A stretch of DNA of 64,000 nt from Rostrohypoxylon terebratum (Eukaryota; Ascomycota; Sordariomycetes; Xylariales; Hypoxylaceae). This document shows, in pieces, positions 21,242-34,366 of this stretch. The translations under genes were made by a program, and so were the position numbers. The stretch lies in NCBI GenBank assembly GCA_022497145.1, contig MU385902.1, forward strand, positions 124,001-188,000, in the 5' to 3' direction. The first letter of the stretch is position 1. Each line of letters opens with the position of its first letter. The notes under the pieces are model-generated. The model did no database searches. It was not told where the DNA came from and was given only the letters and a program-made list of their open reading frames with translations.

Positions 21242-23052
21242 TCTTTGCTACTACTACATAAATGGTAGACGTTACTTTGGCATCCACCATAGAGAAATTC
21301 TCGGAATGACTTCCAGGTTGTCCGGTCCGAGTATCGTGTTGGTGTGGTTATCCAAACAATCGCTTCTAATTTCCTTAGCATTGCCATATTTGGAAATAGC
21401 CCGTTGTTACTTAGGTCCTAAGTATATGACTATGTGACTGTCATGAGATTTGTATGTTGATAATTGGTTCTCTAGAAGTTCCTGTGGCCATCTAGGTCCT
21501 TCAGGCCTCAGGTGGCTAATGGATATGATCCATACAGGTCAATCTACGCCGCTCATAGAATTCTAAGAGCGTTGAGGAAAGGGCAAAATGCAGTAGGGCG
21601 GCTTACACGCCATGACACTTGGAATTGGTACTGAAAACTTTTCCAATCGAGCTACTCGTTGGCCGTTTTCCCTTAATCGTGGCACATCTAAAGTAGACCT
21701 CCAGTGCCGTGTTTTCCGGGAAAAGCTCACCGAACAAGCAGTTCTTTTGCCCTAAAAAGCCAATACCTACCTATTACCTAGTATTTACAAATGGAGGCTA
21801 CAAACTTTAGCCAGGTGTTCACTACGCCCCCGCTCAGTCGCCGTAAGCCTTGAAGCTTTCGAAAAGGGACGACTGCTGTATTTTCAGCACAGGGGCCGTT
21901 AAAATACTTGTACACCCGCCCACTCATCTACCAGGCTGCCAAGTAGGTGGATTTTGCCGGTTTCTCGCATTAAAATATAGGCCTGGAGATCCGAAGGAGA
22001 AGTCCGTTGACTTAGTACCTGTTGGCATCTAAAGCTCGGAACCTTGGCAGTTTCTAGCGTGTCGTTTAACCGCACGAGTAAGATCAACTCAAGGATACCT
22101 ATACTTACTGTATCAATCGCTATTTGGGACGTCGATGACTTTAATCACCCATGTAAGTTCCTGGCACCATTAGGGCTCTTCAAGATTTATTCTCGTTTTA
22201 TATTTATACTACTATATTCTGAACCTTTCGGCAGCGACACGCGCTTGCATAGCAAAGAGACCGTATTCCCATAAACTTATCTATAGGTGCTTAGACATAT
22301 AGATAGGTCATACGATCCTACAATTCATTAACGTTCACTCATCATCCAACACGAATGGTTTTCTTGTTTAGCTAAGTACATGCCTTTATAGGTAAAAACG
22401 AGAGAGATGGCGCAGATTTGGCGCCTTCAACCCTATGACATTTCGACTATTTTACACGATAACCTTCCGAGCTATGGCCCGGTTTCACTATCGCTCGGAC
22501 GGCAGTTACGAGTTAGGTCAACGATGAAATGGCGTTCATAGGTTCGCTCTTCTCGATTCCTCATTAGGGCAATAAAACGCATCTTAGCTCTAAACCGTGA
22601 TATAGTAACATCGGGTACAAATACCTCATAAATACGGGATGGGGTCGCGCTGAGGTTGCATAAGTAATTTATAAGGGACCTGGTATTGTTCCTAGGTTAT
22701 ATCCATGAGATTCTCGTGATGGAGCCTTGGCGGCGATTACATACGAGAAATTCCAACGTGAGAGGATAATAGCCTCGACTTTGTGGAGATCCATACCCCG
22801 GCTCTTCGACAGAACGAGCACGTCTACCGAAAAACCCTTGTCGACATCGCGAGCGTCAGGAATGGGCAAGACTCGACGGCGGCTAGCGATATCCTCGAGA
22901 TTTATCGCCTTTCGAGCCAGGGGTCGAGGTTGGCGATCGAAGATAATGTATTAAATAAGACGTGCCAGCGACTTGATTCAAGATGGCTGCTTCTAGATTT
23001 TTATGCCAATTCATGTTCAGAGAGGGAGCGGTCTTCGTCCCTGCTAGGCACG
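21242..23052. other. Intergenic region, no convincing gene
   Basis: 1.8 kb, AT-leaning. Between 22669 and 22960 the minus strand holds an open, protein-like stretch (SVDVLVLSKSRGMDLHKVEA), but without a start, family match or neighbouring exons. The plus strand of the same stretch is open and runs into the subtilase frame, but lacks a signal peptide. No gene is called. Confidence 0.5.
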
Positions 23053-25839
23053 ATGAGAATCCGACATCGATTGATCACGCTCCTCGGAGCCCTCGCGTAC
23101 ACGACGAGAGTCGTCCTAGCAGCTGACGCGGACGATTCGGCAACCGACAAGTCGGTAGTCCCAGGTGCATACATTGTCGAATTCCACGACGACGACGATC
23201 CCAACGCTCTCTACCGGGATCTCGACGCCGACGGTATCGAAGTTGAGCATCGTATGGACTTCAAGTTTCAACTCTTCAAGGGCACGTCGTTCCACCTGAG
23301 GGGGAACGATACGGATCCCGAAATCGCCGCCGGCAAGATAGCCGCGAAGTCGCGGGTGAAGACGGTGTGGCCGGTACGAAAGATCTCCTTTCCGAAGCCC
23401 GACACCAAGCTCGTCGGGAATAACGTGCCGGAGCTCCTCAAGCGTGTCAAGCGTCAGGACGAGAGCACCGAGGGCGGCTTCACACCGCATGTCATGACGC
23501 AAGTCGACAAGCTACACGCGGAAGGCTACACGGGAAAGGGTTTGCGGATCGGCCTCATCGATACGGGCGTCGATTACAAACACCCTGCCCTAGGCGGATG
23601 CTTCGGAAAGGGGTGTCTGGTCGAGTACGGCTACGACTTCAACGGAGATAACGATACGTCTTCTATCCCGATTCCGGATCCCGATCCGTACGACGACTGC
23701 GTCGGTCACGGCACGCACGTCGCCGGTATCATCGCCGCCCAGGTCAACGAATACAACTTCACCGGTGCCGCTCCCGGCGTCAAGTTAGGGATGTACAAAT
23801 CTACCGGCTGCGGAGGCGAGACCACCAACGAGATATTGATAGCGGGGTTTAATGCCGCTTTCGAGGACGGGAGCGACATCATCTCCTGCTCGGCGGGGGA
23901 CGACTCCGGCTGGTCTTCGGATCCTTGGGCTATCGTCGCCTCTAGGATCGCCGCGGCAGGCGTCCCGGTCGTCGTAGCGCCCGGGAATTCCGGAGACCTA
24001 GGTCTCTGGTATCCGTCCACACCCGCGTCGGGCTTTAACGTGACGGCTGTCGGCAATATCGAAAATATAGTCCTGCCGATGTTCCTGCGGACGGCTACGT
24101 TTAGCGTAGGTAACGAAACCGGAACGGGACGCTTCGGTATCAGGTTCGGAACTCCCAGCTTCCAGACCAACGTCACCCTGCCGCTCTGGTCCGCGAGCGA
24201 CGACGCGACCTCGGGAACGGACGCCTGCGACGCGCTGCCAGATAGCACGCCAGACCTCGCTAACAAGGTTGCCCTACTTCGCGTGCCGAATCCGGGTTCC
24301 GCCTGTACTCAGCAGATCCAAGCCGGAAACGTCGCTGCCAAAGGAGGCCGATACGTGCTGTGGTACAGCCAGTCTAACGCGTACGTCGGATCCTGCATAC
24401 ATAACCCGGCGAAGTGATCGCCTCGACTACTTTCTATTTGCTGACCACCAGACTACAGAAGCATCCCGGACGTTTATATCCCGAACGAGTCTATCGAGGC
24501 TGTTGCCACGACGTCGTCTGAGCAGGGCGCCGAGTTCGTCTCGTTGTTGAAGAAGGGGGATACCGTGACTGTCAATATCAACGACTGGACCTCTGCGGGC
24601 CAACTCGTTCATAACTTAGATAACCCGATTACCGGCGGATACCTGAGCCGATCGAGCAGCTGGGGTCCGACTCAAGAGGTAGATGTCAAACCTCAAATCG
24701 CCACCCCGGGCGGCGATATCCTGTCGACGTACCCTTTAGCTTTAGGCGGCTACGCCATCCTTTCGGGAACCTCCATGGCGACGCCTTTGTTAGCTGCCAT
24801 CTTCGCCCTCGTAGCAGAAGTCCGCGGGACTCTCGATCCTCAAACCCTTCGTAACTTGGTGTCCGCCACGGCCAAGCCGAGAGTCTGGTTTGACGGGCAG
24901 GATGCGCACGGTGATATCCTAGCTCCGGTCGCGCAGCAAGGCGCGGGAATCGCCCAGGCGTGGGATGCCGCGCACGCGTCTACCGTGCTGAGCGAGAGCA
25001 GCATCTCTTTCAACGACAGCGACCACTTCGCGGGCGAGCGAAGCTTCACGATCCGGAACACTGCTCAGGAGGATGCGACTTACGTCCTCGGTCACACTAA
25101 AGCTTTGACCATGTACACGTTCGCTGATTCCGGCGCCGGCGTTCTCGGCACCACGTACTTTCCGAATCCGACGGCGGAGGGATGGGCTGAATTGGATTTC
25201 GTCTCCGATCAAGTGACCGTACCGGCTGGTGGGAGCTCCGAAGTAACTTTTACGCTTACGCCTCCGCAGAATCTGAACTCGACCCTGCTACCCGTCTATA
25301 GTGGTTATATAACCCTCAACAGCACGAAGGGAGAGTCGCTCGTGCTGCCGTACCTGGGCGTGCTCGGTAGCCTATACAAGACACCCATAGTTCAAGCTGG
25401 GTACTACGGCGGGGTTTATCTAACTAGCACGGAGGGGCACTTTAATCTACCTGTGCCAGCCAATACTACCTTCACGTTGAATCATCCCGACAGCAACTCG
25501 AGCTCGAGCGGGGTCGTATATCCCAAGCTTAGAATCGTGCCGACGTTAGGCTCACCTCAGCTCCGTGCCGACGTCGTCGCGTTGACGGATACCGGTCTGA
25601 CGACAACTCGCTGGAAAGGTTACGACATCATCGGCTCGCTGTCTGGGTTCCCGGTTACGCTAGTCCCGCGAAACGGAGGCAGCGGTTATTTCGATGGCGT
25701 CTTGGACGATGGTACCGTCGTTCCCGAAGGTACTTACAAATTCGTCACAAGCGGTGTCAGAGTCTTTGGCGACGCTTCTAAAGAAGAAGATTGGGATATT
25801 GTCGAGTCCGATCCCTTCGTGCTGAAGTATAAGTCGTGA
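23053..25839 (+). CDS. Secreted subtilisin-like serine protease (S8, C5a-peptidase type)
   Basis: Exons 23053-24413 and 24459-25839 (913 residues); 45-nt intron, GTGATC donor and CTGAC branch. The ATG at 23053 begins a signal peptide (RLITLLGALAYTT, cleavage near VLA-AD). An inhibitor-I9-like propeptide follows (PGAYIVEF), then the catalytic domain with the triad Asp170 in LIDTGVDYKHP, His219 in GHGTHVAG and Ser559 in GTSMATP. A large PA-like insertion sits between His and Ser. The C-terminal about 300 residues form the Fn3-like domain of C5a-peptidase-type fungal subtilases. It carries several N-glycosylation sequons and is secreted to degrade protein outside the cell. Start choice rests on the signal peptide; the frame is open upstream. 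Confidence 0.92.
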
Positions 25840-26384
25840 ATCGCGTCGCGATAGCCTGCTCCGCTTATTAGATAATTAATTGATATGATATGGTCCTATG
25901 TAGGAACGACTGGTGATGCATATTGCGAGTACGAAGTAATATTATTTCCCAGTGAAATTTCGCAGGGATGAAGATGGGTTGAAGAGGATTTCCCATGCAC
26001 TATGCACTACGCGCCGAATGCATTGTTAATTTTACGTACCTGGTCATTACTCGAACGTGGTCGTGCTGACGTCCGTGGTCCGACTTGTCATTGGTGGAAG
26101 TGAGTTCCTGCGGGAATCTAGAACTTGATGGTTATTTTTCCCTGTTATTTATAGCCGATCCTTGTACGGATGTAGCAATGTAGCCGCTTAAAGAAGCACG
26201 AATGTAACATGTCCCACATGCCTGTCAATTCATCCAAGGTCGATGCAGACGACTCGGAATCGAACATATAAACGAAGCGAACCCCTTCTCTAAGCCTAAG
26301 GGGAGGTTTAAATAGGCTGATTACTTTCTATCCGTAGAGATACCTACGATCGACGAAAATCTTCGTCCGTTAGGCGTCGACGTT
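25840..26384. other. Intergenic region between subtilase and GH79 gene
   Basis: 545 bp with no ORF. It should contain the promoter of the GH79 gene. No clear TATA box is seen. Confidence 0.5.
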
Positions 26385-28049
26385 ATGGCCTGTCTCGGCA
26401 TTCTTGCTTTGTCTGTAGCGGCGATCCAGGGCGCGGTCGCGGCCGTCACGTTCACCGTCCCCGGCAAGGCGCACTCGGGGGGATTGAAGTACGCGCCTCT
26501 AGACCCGGCACCGGTGGGTATATCGTACGTGGCAGAGAATTTCTTCGCGTGAAAGGCATGTATTAGTTGCTAAAGCATCATAGTTTCGAATTCTTCGCCT
26601 TCCCGTCTTACTTCACCAACGTGACCGCCACAACTCAATGCCTTTCTAACTGGAAGGATTTGACGGGAATCTGGCCACCCATCCGCATCGGAGGTACCAC
26701 GCAAGATCGGGCTCTATATGACTCGTCCACTTCGGCATACGTCGTATATAGCGTTTCTAGCCCGGCCGACGCTCCTGCAAGTTTAACCTTCGGGTCGAGC
26801 TTTATGACACTCGCGGGGTCATGTAGGTTTCCCTCGATGTTCGGAGAGATTATCTACTAATAAAGGTCCAAAAGATGACGGTACGGTAGTAGTTGGTCTC
26901 AATAGGGGAAAGAATCAGATCCAGAATACGATCGACGCTGCCAAGGTTGCCGTATCGGAAGTGAAGAATCTTCTTGCCATCGAGTTGGGAAACGAGCCAG
27001 AGTGTACGTATGCTACCCACGGGCTGCACAGGTTGGAAAGCTAACTCCCTCGTAGATTATTCCAGCGCGGGACAGCCCATCGCCTCGGGAAGTTGGTCAC
27101 CCGCGATTGACGCGGCTTCGCAGAATAACTGGGATATCTCGGTCGGGTCCGCGGTGAAGAAGGCGCCGATCATCCAAGCCGGCAATTCTAACGATTCGCC
27201 TCCGACATGGGGCGCGGCGGAGCTGATCGCGACAGAAAACGCGACGGTAAAGCAATACGTAAAGACGTACGCCCATCACAACTACCCGGGGGGTAGTGTG
27301 AGCTCCCTGATGAGTCACAAGAGCATCTCTACCAATTTGCACGTATTTGATGCCGACGTGGCAGCTGCTCTGAAGGAGAACAAGCCCTATATATTTGGCG
27401 AGACGAATTCCGGTACGGTTCATGGAACGCGTAGAAAACTTGGCTCAATATTGACTTTTTTTTAATAGTATCCGGAGGAGGAGCGGCTACGGTGTCGCCC
27501 ACGTTCGGCGCAGGGTTATGGACGATGGATTACGTGATTCGTGCGAGTTATAGCAACATATCTCGAACGTATTTCCACCATGGAACAGTCGGAAATTGCC
27601 AATATTGCTTCTGGGGTCGGTATAGCATGGGAGCGCCGTATTACGGGGCATACGCCGCGACAGACTTCCTGGCCAAGGCTTCTTATCTCACTGCTCTCGA
27701 CGATGGCAGTAGTAACTACGCCGCATACGTATCATTTGATTCGGATGGTGCACCGCTGAAGGCGCTGCTATATAACTCGGACTACTTCAGCGGAAGTGGT
27801 AGTCGATCCAGCCAATCGTTTGTCCTCCAGGGATTGACGGGAAGTTCTCTAAAGGCTAAGAGGTTAACAGCAGCCAGCGCGCAATCTAGGGTTGATCAGG
27901 GAGCAACAGTGACATACGGAGGACAGAGCTTTACCGACGGGAATTGTAACGTTTCCGGCACAGAAACATTTGAGGCTATAGCGGTATCCAACGGACAAGT
28001 AACTGTCACGATAAATGCCAGCGAAGCCTTGGTAATTTTGTTACAGTAA
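26385..28049 (+). CDS. Secreted GH79-like beta-glucuronidase
   Basis: Five exons: 26385-26524, 26584-26822, 26875-27003, 27056-27412 and 27469-28049 (481 residues), with introns of 52-59 nt. The N-terminus is a signal peptide (ILALSVAAIQGAVAA). After splicing the protein reads SFEFFAFPSYF, the typical first block of fungal GH79 proteins. The acid/base Glu is in IELGNEPEYY at the exon 3/4 junction and the nucleophile Glu in IFGETNS at the end of exon 4. The C-terminal part is the beta-sandwich domain. GH79 enzymes release glucuronic acid or 4-O-methyl-glucuronic acid from plant arabinogalactan or similar glycans (family knowledge). It follows the secreted protease on the same strand; both fit plant-tissue degradation. 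Confidence 0.88.
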
Positions 28050-28194
28050 TGAAAACTTGTTGGGAGAAGAAATTTCTTGTTCGAATGCACAAAATAAATA
28101 TGTAGGAGTCACATGTAAGAAAGTGTACTGCACCTACCTCCATATTAATACGCACTAGCTGGAGACTTCCAACTTTATGAGACCCGCTAATATT

Positions 28195-28285
28195 TACCTA
28201 ATTTAGGTACCTACTAGGTACTGCTAGTCTGCTACTAGGTACGCAGTAGGGCTGACAGGCTAGCTACCTAGCTAAGTATGTAGGT
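28195..28285. repeat. TAGGTA/TACCTA palindrome cluster
   Basis: Repeated CTACTAGGTAC and CTAGCTACCTAGC units forming short inverted repeats. Confidence 0.55.
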
Positions 28286-29107
28286 GGGATCTCTATCGCA
28301 CTTACCCCGCCTGCCCGCTGCGGCTGAGGTGGGTACTTAGGACCTTAGAATTTGCATGTAGGACCTATGTAGGTATTGTGAATTGTGAATCTGTTACATA
28401 GAAATGTAAAGATGGCTCTAATAGCGCATTTGGATTTGGAAGCATCTCGTAGACTAATATTCTACTAGGTAACGTTTATTTACATGGATCTATAAGTGGA
28501 TGAACGCGTTGTGTTTGGAGTGCAAAACACCGTCCAATGACAATGACGTCCAATAACGGGGCAGATGTTAGGCATGATAAGCAAAAGGAAGCGTGATTTG
28601 TTTTGTGAAGACCCGTGCTAGAAGCCTCGCCCTGCCTGTCTGACTGCCTGCCTAATAATGGTAGGTGCGCACCAATACAATCAATACAATTAAGTAAATA
28701 CACATTATGCACTCACCAAATCCAATAAGTCAACACCTGGATCTTGGACACAGTCAGGTGCCTAGTCAGCCAGTCAGGTGGTGCCAAGATCGACCTAAAA
28801 AAAAGTATATTATGTATAATAGTATCTGGAAGTAAGAAGTCGACCAGTCTTTAATTCCATACAGTGGACCTTCTGTACTTTTTGACTTCCGTGACTTCCA
28901 ATACTTTGACTTCTGTCCCGTTCGGCGCCTAGCACTTTCCCATACATCAATATGCACACAGTATAGGTATAGTCCCGGGCCACTTGTAGACCGCGTATCA
29001 ATATGATCCATTCAATACCTATACCAATATGACCAATATGAGATAAGGCAACCTTGAACTTGGGCCGCAGCCTCGCACTTCTCACAAACTACATCCCTCC
29101 ACCGTTC

Positions 29108-29163
29108 ACCTTCTACCGTCCACCTTCTACCGTCCACCTTCTACCGTCCACCTTCTACCGTCC
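29108..29163 (+). repeat. Four exact copies of a 14-bp tandem repeat
   Basis: The unit ACCTTCTACCGTCC is repeated four times head to tail in the pyrimidine-rich probable leader of the downstream E2 gene. Confidence 0.9.
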
Positions 29164-30267
29164 GCGACAATCTATCCGTATTCCGTATTCCGTATCCGTC
29201 CCCGTTCCCATCCTCAAACTTCGAGAGAGGCTGCCAAAATTTAACTACTTCCAGCTGTTTCGCCTTCTCCCACAAACTCCCACAAACTCCCACAAACACA
29301 GTCCGAAACCTACCGAATCACCTAGTGCTGCACTGTAAACTTCCAAGCTCGGCTCGTCACAGTCCTAGCTCGCCCTGGAGCCTCTCTACCCACCTTGCCA
29401 GTTTTTACGTCGGCACTTGGTGTTATATTTTGCATCAGATCAGCCTCATTCCTCCGTTGTCGTTACGGACTTCAAGCAACCCATACCCATCCATGGTATT
29501 TTCATTTGTGTTTAGATTTTTCCTTTTCTACTGCTCCTCTTTGAGCCGCAACTAGTAGAAACAGTGGTTTCTCGCACTGGATCCTCATGTGCTAGAACCT
29601 GCCTACCTCCTACGTAGGAAAAGAAAAACCGTCATCTGTCATTCCCTCGTAATCTACCTAGTTCCCCATCACCTTTCTTCGCTCTTATTTACCCTGTCCA
29701 CGATAAAATAGAAACAAAGGTGAGTACCATCTCGGTATGGACTCGATTTTATTCCAACTTTTGAGTTCTAGTATTCAACGTCCGACGAAAAGCATATTCT
29801 AAATCGTTCACCTCTAGGCTGTGCCCTACCCCGCCTAAGAAGGGGGAAAGTCAACGCCCGCCCCGTACGGTCGATTTCGTCAACTCTATCAACAGGTATG
29901 GTAGAAGGGATCAACCTGTCGCATTTGCATGAGCGTACCTGCACAAACGTAGCTATTTTTTTCCTTCCTTTTTTTTTTAACTCGTTTCTGCATCCAAACT
30001 AGCTGCGCCACCATATAAATCTCATCGTTAACTCGCATACTTTAGGTTCGTCATCCGCTTTGACCCCCGAACTTGCTCCGGTGAGTTTTCATCAGAACGC
30101 CACATCAGGGCTGTCAAAATCAATCAACCCATCAACCAAAGGTCCTTGGTCCTTTCGTAGAGAGGTACAATCATTGAAAGTCATCGACACGTTGTCACGT
30201 ATAGTAATATATCGGATTCCTGGATGGTTTGTATCGTCTGAATTGAGCAGCTCTGGGAAGTCCTCTC

Positions 30268-33200
30268 ATGATGGCTCCCAATTTAGAAACAATCAAGAAC
30301 ATATCAAATCGGTTTACCCGTTTCCGACACCACAGAAATCATGAAACCGCCGACGACAACCCTTATAGCAAAATGTCGTCCCAGAACCCGAATCAACCGC
30401 CGGATGGATCAAATAATTCGCTATCCGCGAACCAGGCCCAACCTAAGATAGTTTCCGGGACATATCCCTCGGCAACGTCCTACTATGCGCAATCCACAGC
30501 GTCTTCCGGGCAAGGAATCAACTTATCGCAGTCGTCCAAACTACCGTCTATGGCAGGGAACAAGCCGGCGGCCCCTAATGCGACACCCTCTTTCTTTTAC
30601 CCCGGACATTCGAATGCATTTGCAACCGCGAAGCCAGCATTCGGTGATAGTTATGTCTCTTCTTCTAGCAACGATCAGAAAGATGGTCTCGGTAGTCGTT
30701 TCAACCCTATCGACCTGACAGACCCTCCGACTACTTATTCTAAGTACGATGATCATTTCATGACTGGCGACTTTCCCCATACCGCCAACGGGCCCATGTC
30801 CAATAAGACTATCCCACCAACATCTTCGTGGTACTCGCAATTCCCGGCCGATCCACCTCCTCCCCCCCCTCCTCATCCCAAAAATTCATCTACGCAAAAC
30901 AAGTACTTTCCGGGCGGTCCGTTGGAATTCATGGATCACGGCATGGGCCAGGTCCCCCTGTCAGATTTTCCGTCCGCTATGAATCACTGGCCTTCGCCTA
31001 TGCTACACCAATGGCTCGGCCCGACACAGGCATCGGGTAGTTATTACCAAGCGCCGGGACACGTGGTCGGCCAAGGCACCTCGACCGACAAGACACCTGT
31101 TCCGAACGCGAGCATGAAATGGGGTTGGGTTGGACACGGTATGTCTTTCCCCATGATTACTCCCGAGCTGCCGGAAGAGCTTGAGGCGGATATGATGGTG
31201 ATCGACGCCGAAAGCCCCGGAAATAGTAGCGAGTCCTCGACAGATCTTGAGCGGGCTCCGGCTCCGGAGGATGTGGCTGCAGTCAACTTGGCTTTAGATG
31301 AGTTGGAACCGTTGCGTGACTTTGTTCGCGGATGCCTTGCGCAAACTTGTCCAAAGTGCACTAAGAATACCAAGAAGCCTAAGTCCGTGGAGCCCAGGGA
31401 TATTATCAAGATGACCACGGGATGGGCCAAGGGCGGCGTAAACGTCCCGCTAGGTGTCTCGTGCCAGAACGTATTTTGCTCGGCGTCGACGTGTCTTGGT
31501 TGCGGCAAAGCGATTTCGCCTGCCGTAAAGGATGGGTTTAGCGCCGAGGTTTCCATCTCTGGAACCAAGGTCACCGTCATTTGGTGCTGCGACGTCGGGC
31601 GACTCGCCGCGATATGGGCTCTCGCCTGCGGTTGGGAAGCTCCAAGTTGGAAGTCCCGAACCGTGACTCGCGTAGTTAGCAAGGTTCGACAACAGACCAA
31701 CGCCAAACCTACCATAATGCACGGCGTCGTAGAACCCTCGCATCCCTTAGCCAATGCCAAGGGAGTTGGCTATGGTGGCGGACGACCTGATTATTTTCCG
31801 TTTCCGTATCTTCCTTACATGCGCTCACGGTCGCAACATCGCCCTACGCCGAAGAAGCCCGTAGATATCCAGGAATGTCTCTTACGCGAAGCATACTTCA
31901 GGCTTTTGGCTGTCTTGCTCCCGTCTCCCGTTCTGGCAAGCCCTATAGACGCCTCGCCGCCTCCTTTCCTCGCGCATATGCTCTCGCGTAGTCCGCTCAT
32001 CGAAAGAGCTGCAGCCTTGCTGGGCAGCGACTCGATCGACGAGGTTGCTCGTCAGTACCAGGTTCACGACGCCGTTCTGGATCTTTTCGATGCTTTAGGG
32101 AGCCACTCGGCGACCGCGGGCTTAGTATACAACGACCGTACCCTATATCATCCGAAAGGCGGTAGTTTGTTAGAGGTCTCGGTCGGCCCTATGAAAAACA
32201 AGGGAAGAATTATCGCGAAGGATACTAGCAAGCCTATGCTCTCTCTGCTGCAAAAGTTGGCAGCTCAGTCCCTGACGGTGCTCCGACACGCCAACGCCTC
32301 TCATGACGAGTTCCAGAGCGGTGAGGGTATAAACTTGCTAAATATCAGTCAGCGCATAAGTCAACTCTCGCATCGACACGAGGCCAATATGCAGCTTGTT
32401 AGAACGACGATGGATATAAGTGAGGTGAATCCAGACGTCAACTTTGCCCAATGGCACCGCGAGAATTGCGTTATCGAGGTCGAAGATGAGATCGTCATGC
32501 GAGATTTCGCGGCACAAAATTCGAGGCACGCACAGGCGCACGCTTTTCCTACCCGCGGACGCATGAAAAGGTTGATTACGGAAATATCGACCCTAAAAAC
32601 ATCATTGCCCGAGGGGATATTCATCTGTCACGGATCCTCCCGGCTCGACATTATGAAGGTGTTGATCATCGGACCCAAGAATACCCCTTACGAGCACGGC
32701 ATGTTCGAATTCGACCTATGTTGCCCCCTGGACTACCCCAACTCGCCGCCCCTGATGAGATTCAGGACCACGAACGGCGGAACCATTCGATTCAACCCGA
32801 ACCTCTATGAGGATGGCAAAAGTGAGTAAAAACCGCTCTTCGTTATACCGTTTTAGGATGGTTTACCGTACCCGAGATACTCCCATACTGCTATAACAAT
32901 GTAGCATATTAGAGTTGCTAATGCTAGAGATAAAATAGTATGCCTTTCCCTACTCGGTACGTGGGCGGGAGAGCCTTGGAGAGCCGATCAATCCACTATC
33001 CTCCAGGTTCTTGTCAGCATCCAGTCCATGATACTCTGCGAGCAGCCGTGGTACAACGAGCCTGGCCGGGAGCAAACCGAGAACAAATCGCTGTCAGTGA
33101 AATATAACAACGATGTCCGAGCCTGGACCTTGAAGTTTGCTCTCTTACCGTGGATAAATGCGGTCGGCGCGAAAGATACGGTCCAAAACGACGATGCTTC

Positions 33201-33372
33201 CTCAAAAGGGACCTCGGTCTGGCAGGAAACAGCCCAGCTTTACCTGCGGTCAAATGCGAAGGAAATCTTGCGCTCGTCCAAGCTGGCATCTTCCAAGTCT
33301 AAGAAGTCGGCAGCACACAATATCGCCGCAACCGTCGACGCCGCTCTCCGAACCCAGGGATATTTAGATTAG
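30268..33372 (+). CDS. Large ubiquitin-conjugating (E2) enzyme, UBE2O/BIRC6-class
   Basis: Exons 30268-32821 and 32939-33372 (995 residues); 117-nt intron, GTGAGT donor. Residues about 1-290 are disordered and rich in Pro, Ser, Gln and Asn. A Cys-rich region (about 350-450) with CPKC, CSASTCLGCGK and WCC probably binds zinc. A helical region follows, and the C-terminus is a UBC fold. The active site reads NPNLYEDGK, then ICLSLLGTW across the splice junction, with catalytic Cys853. Asn replaces the usual His of HPN, exactly as in UBE2O and BIRC6 proteins. Such enzymes can act as combined E2/E3. Substrates are unknown. The ATG at 30268 (or 30271) starts the longest frame. Confidence 0.85.
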
Positions 33373-34366
33373 AAAAGACACAGAAGCCCCCCCAGTGAGA
33401 AATTAGGGCGGATTGGGATACGCACTTCCTAGAGAAGCATCGACACATACGGTGTAAAGGTTCGGAATACGGAAGATCTCTTCTCCTGCGGACCATGCCC
33501 AGTTTATCATCGACAGCAAGACAGGAACCTCGCATTCGACTCAGCAGATGCGATTGAAAGTGCATGAAAGGTTAGCTCTGTGGCGTCGACTGCGCTGCAC
33601 AATTCTCAGACAGCTGGGCAGATACGACGATTTCACGAAGCATAACGGATCTCAGCAAACAAGTGTTTGTGCGTCTAGCTCGACTATGGAATTTGACAGT
33701 GAGCTAAGTAACTGGGCAGCGGTGGTGGTAAATAGCCTGGTGTACCGGATACTCGGTACTCAGCCATTCAGTAGCCGCCTCTGTCCCGGTAAATGGGTAG
33801 ACAGTAAATGATGCTTAGGTATTGCTCTAGTTGCAATGAAGATATACATGTCCACGAGCAACCCTAGTCTTACATGCTTTCTACGTGAATTTACGTGACT
33901 TTCTCCAACAATCCAGCTTACCTACCTATAGATCCGAGGATAGACCCGTGTTTTGAACACACCGTCTTGCGCAGGAATGCAGGCGGAAGCGCCAAGTTTA
34001 ATGTCCAATCGCCGTAGGACGTGATACAACCACGGATAGTCAAATTTGAGAATCTACAATACAAAACGGTGATATTATCCTAGATCAGATAGCGAATTCG
34101 TATTGACGTTCTTCTCGGGGTTTTTTTTTTTTGCTTTTGTTTTTAAATTCGCCTACACCGATAGGAAGGTTAGTGGAACAACCCAGGAGGGATGAGGACA
34201 GAGGACCTGAAAATGAACCGGACCTTTACATCAATTAACATTTCCACAGTTTGTGCGCGCAAGCTCATCGGTGACGGGTGACCTCAGATGCGATCACGAC
34301 GTAAGACTGCCACTAATTCACGCAGTAACGGAGGCCGGGTCTTGATCTTCATGAAAAATGTGAGAT
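33373..34366. other. Intergenic region between convergent genes
   Basis: About 1 kb. A T-rich run (TTTTTTTTTTTTGCTTTTG) lies near 34122-34140. The ORFs present are short and lack protein-like features. Confidence 0.5.

Larger units (their letters stand above)
28050..30267. other. Intergenic and long 5' leader upstream of the E2 gene
   Basis: 2.2 kb. The first part (28195-28285) is a TAGGTA cluster. From about 29080 the plus strand becomes strongly pyrimidine-rich, with a 14-bp tandem repeat (29108-29163). Splice-like sites follow (AAAG then GTGAGT at 29720; CAACAG near 29890; TTTAG at 30046), suggesting a spliced 5' UTR for the gene starting at 30268. Confidence 0.45.

Noticed and set aside
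22783..23052. N-terminal extension of the subtilase frame
   Set aside because: The extension lacks a signal peptide, whereas the ATG at 23053 gives a normal one.
31044..31760. 238-codon minus-strand frame in the E2 gene
   Set aside because: Antisense to the conserved Cys-rich region of the E2 protein; no recognisable domain.
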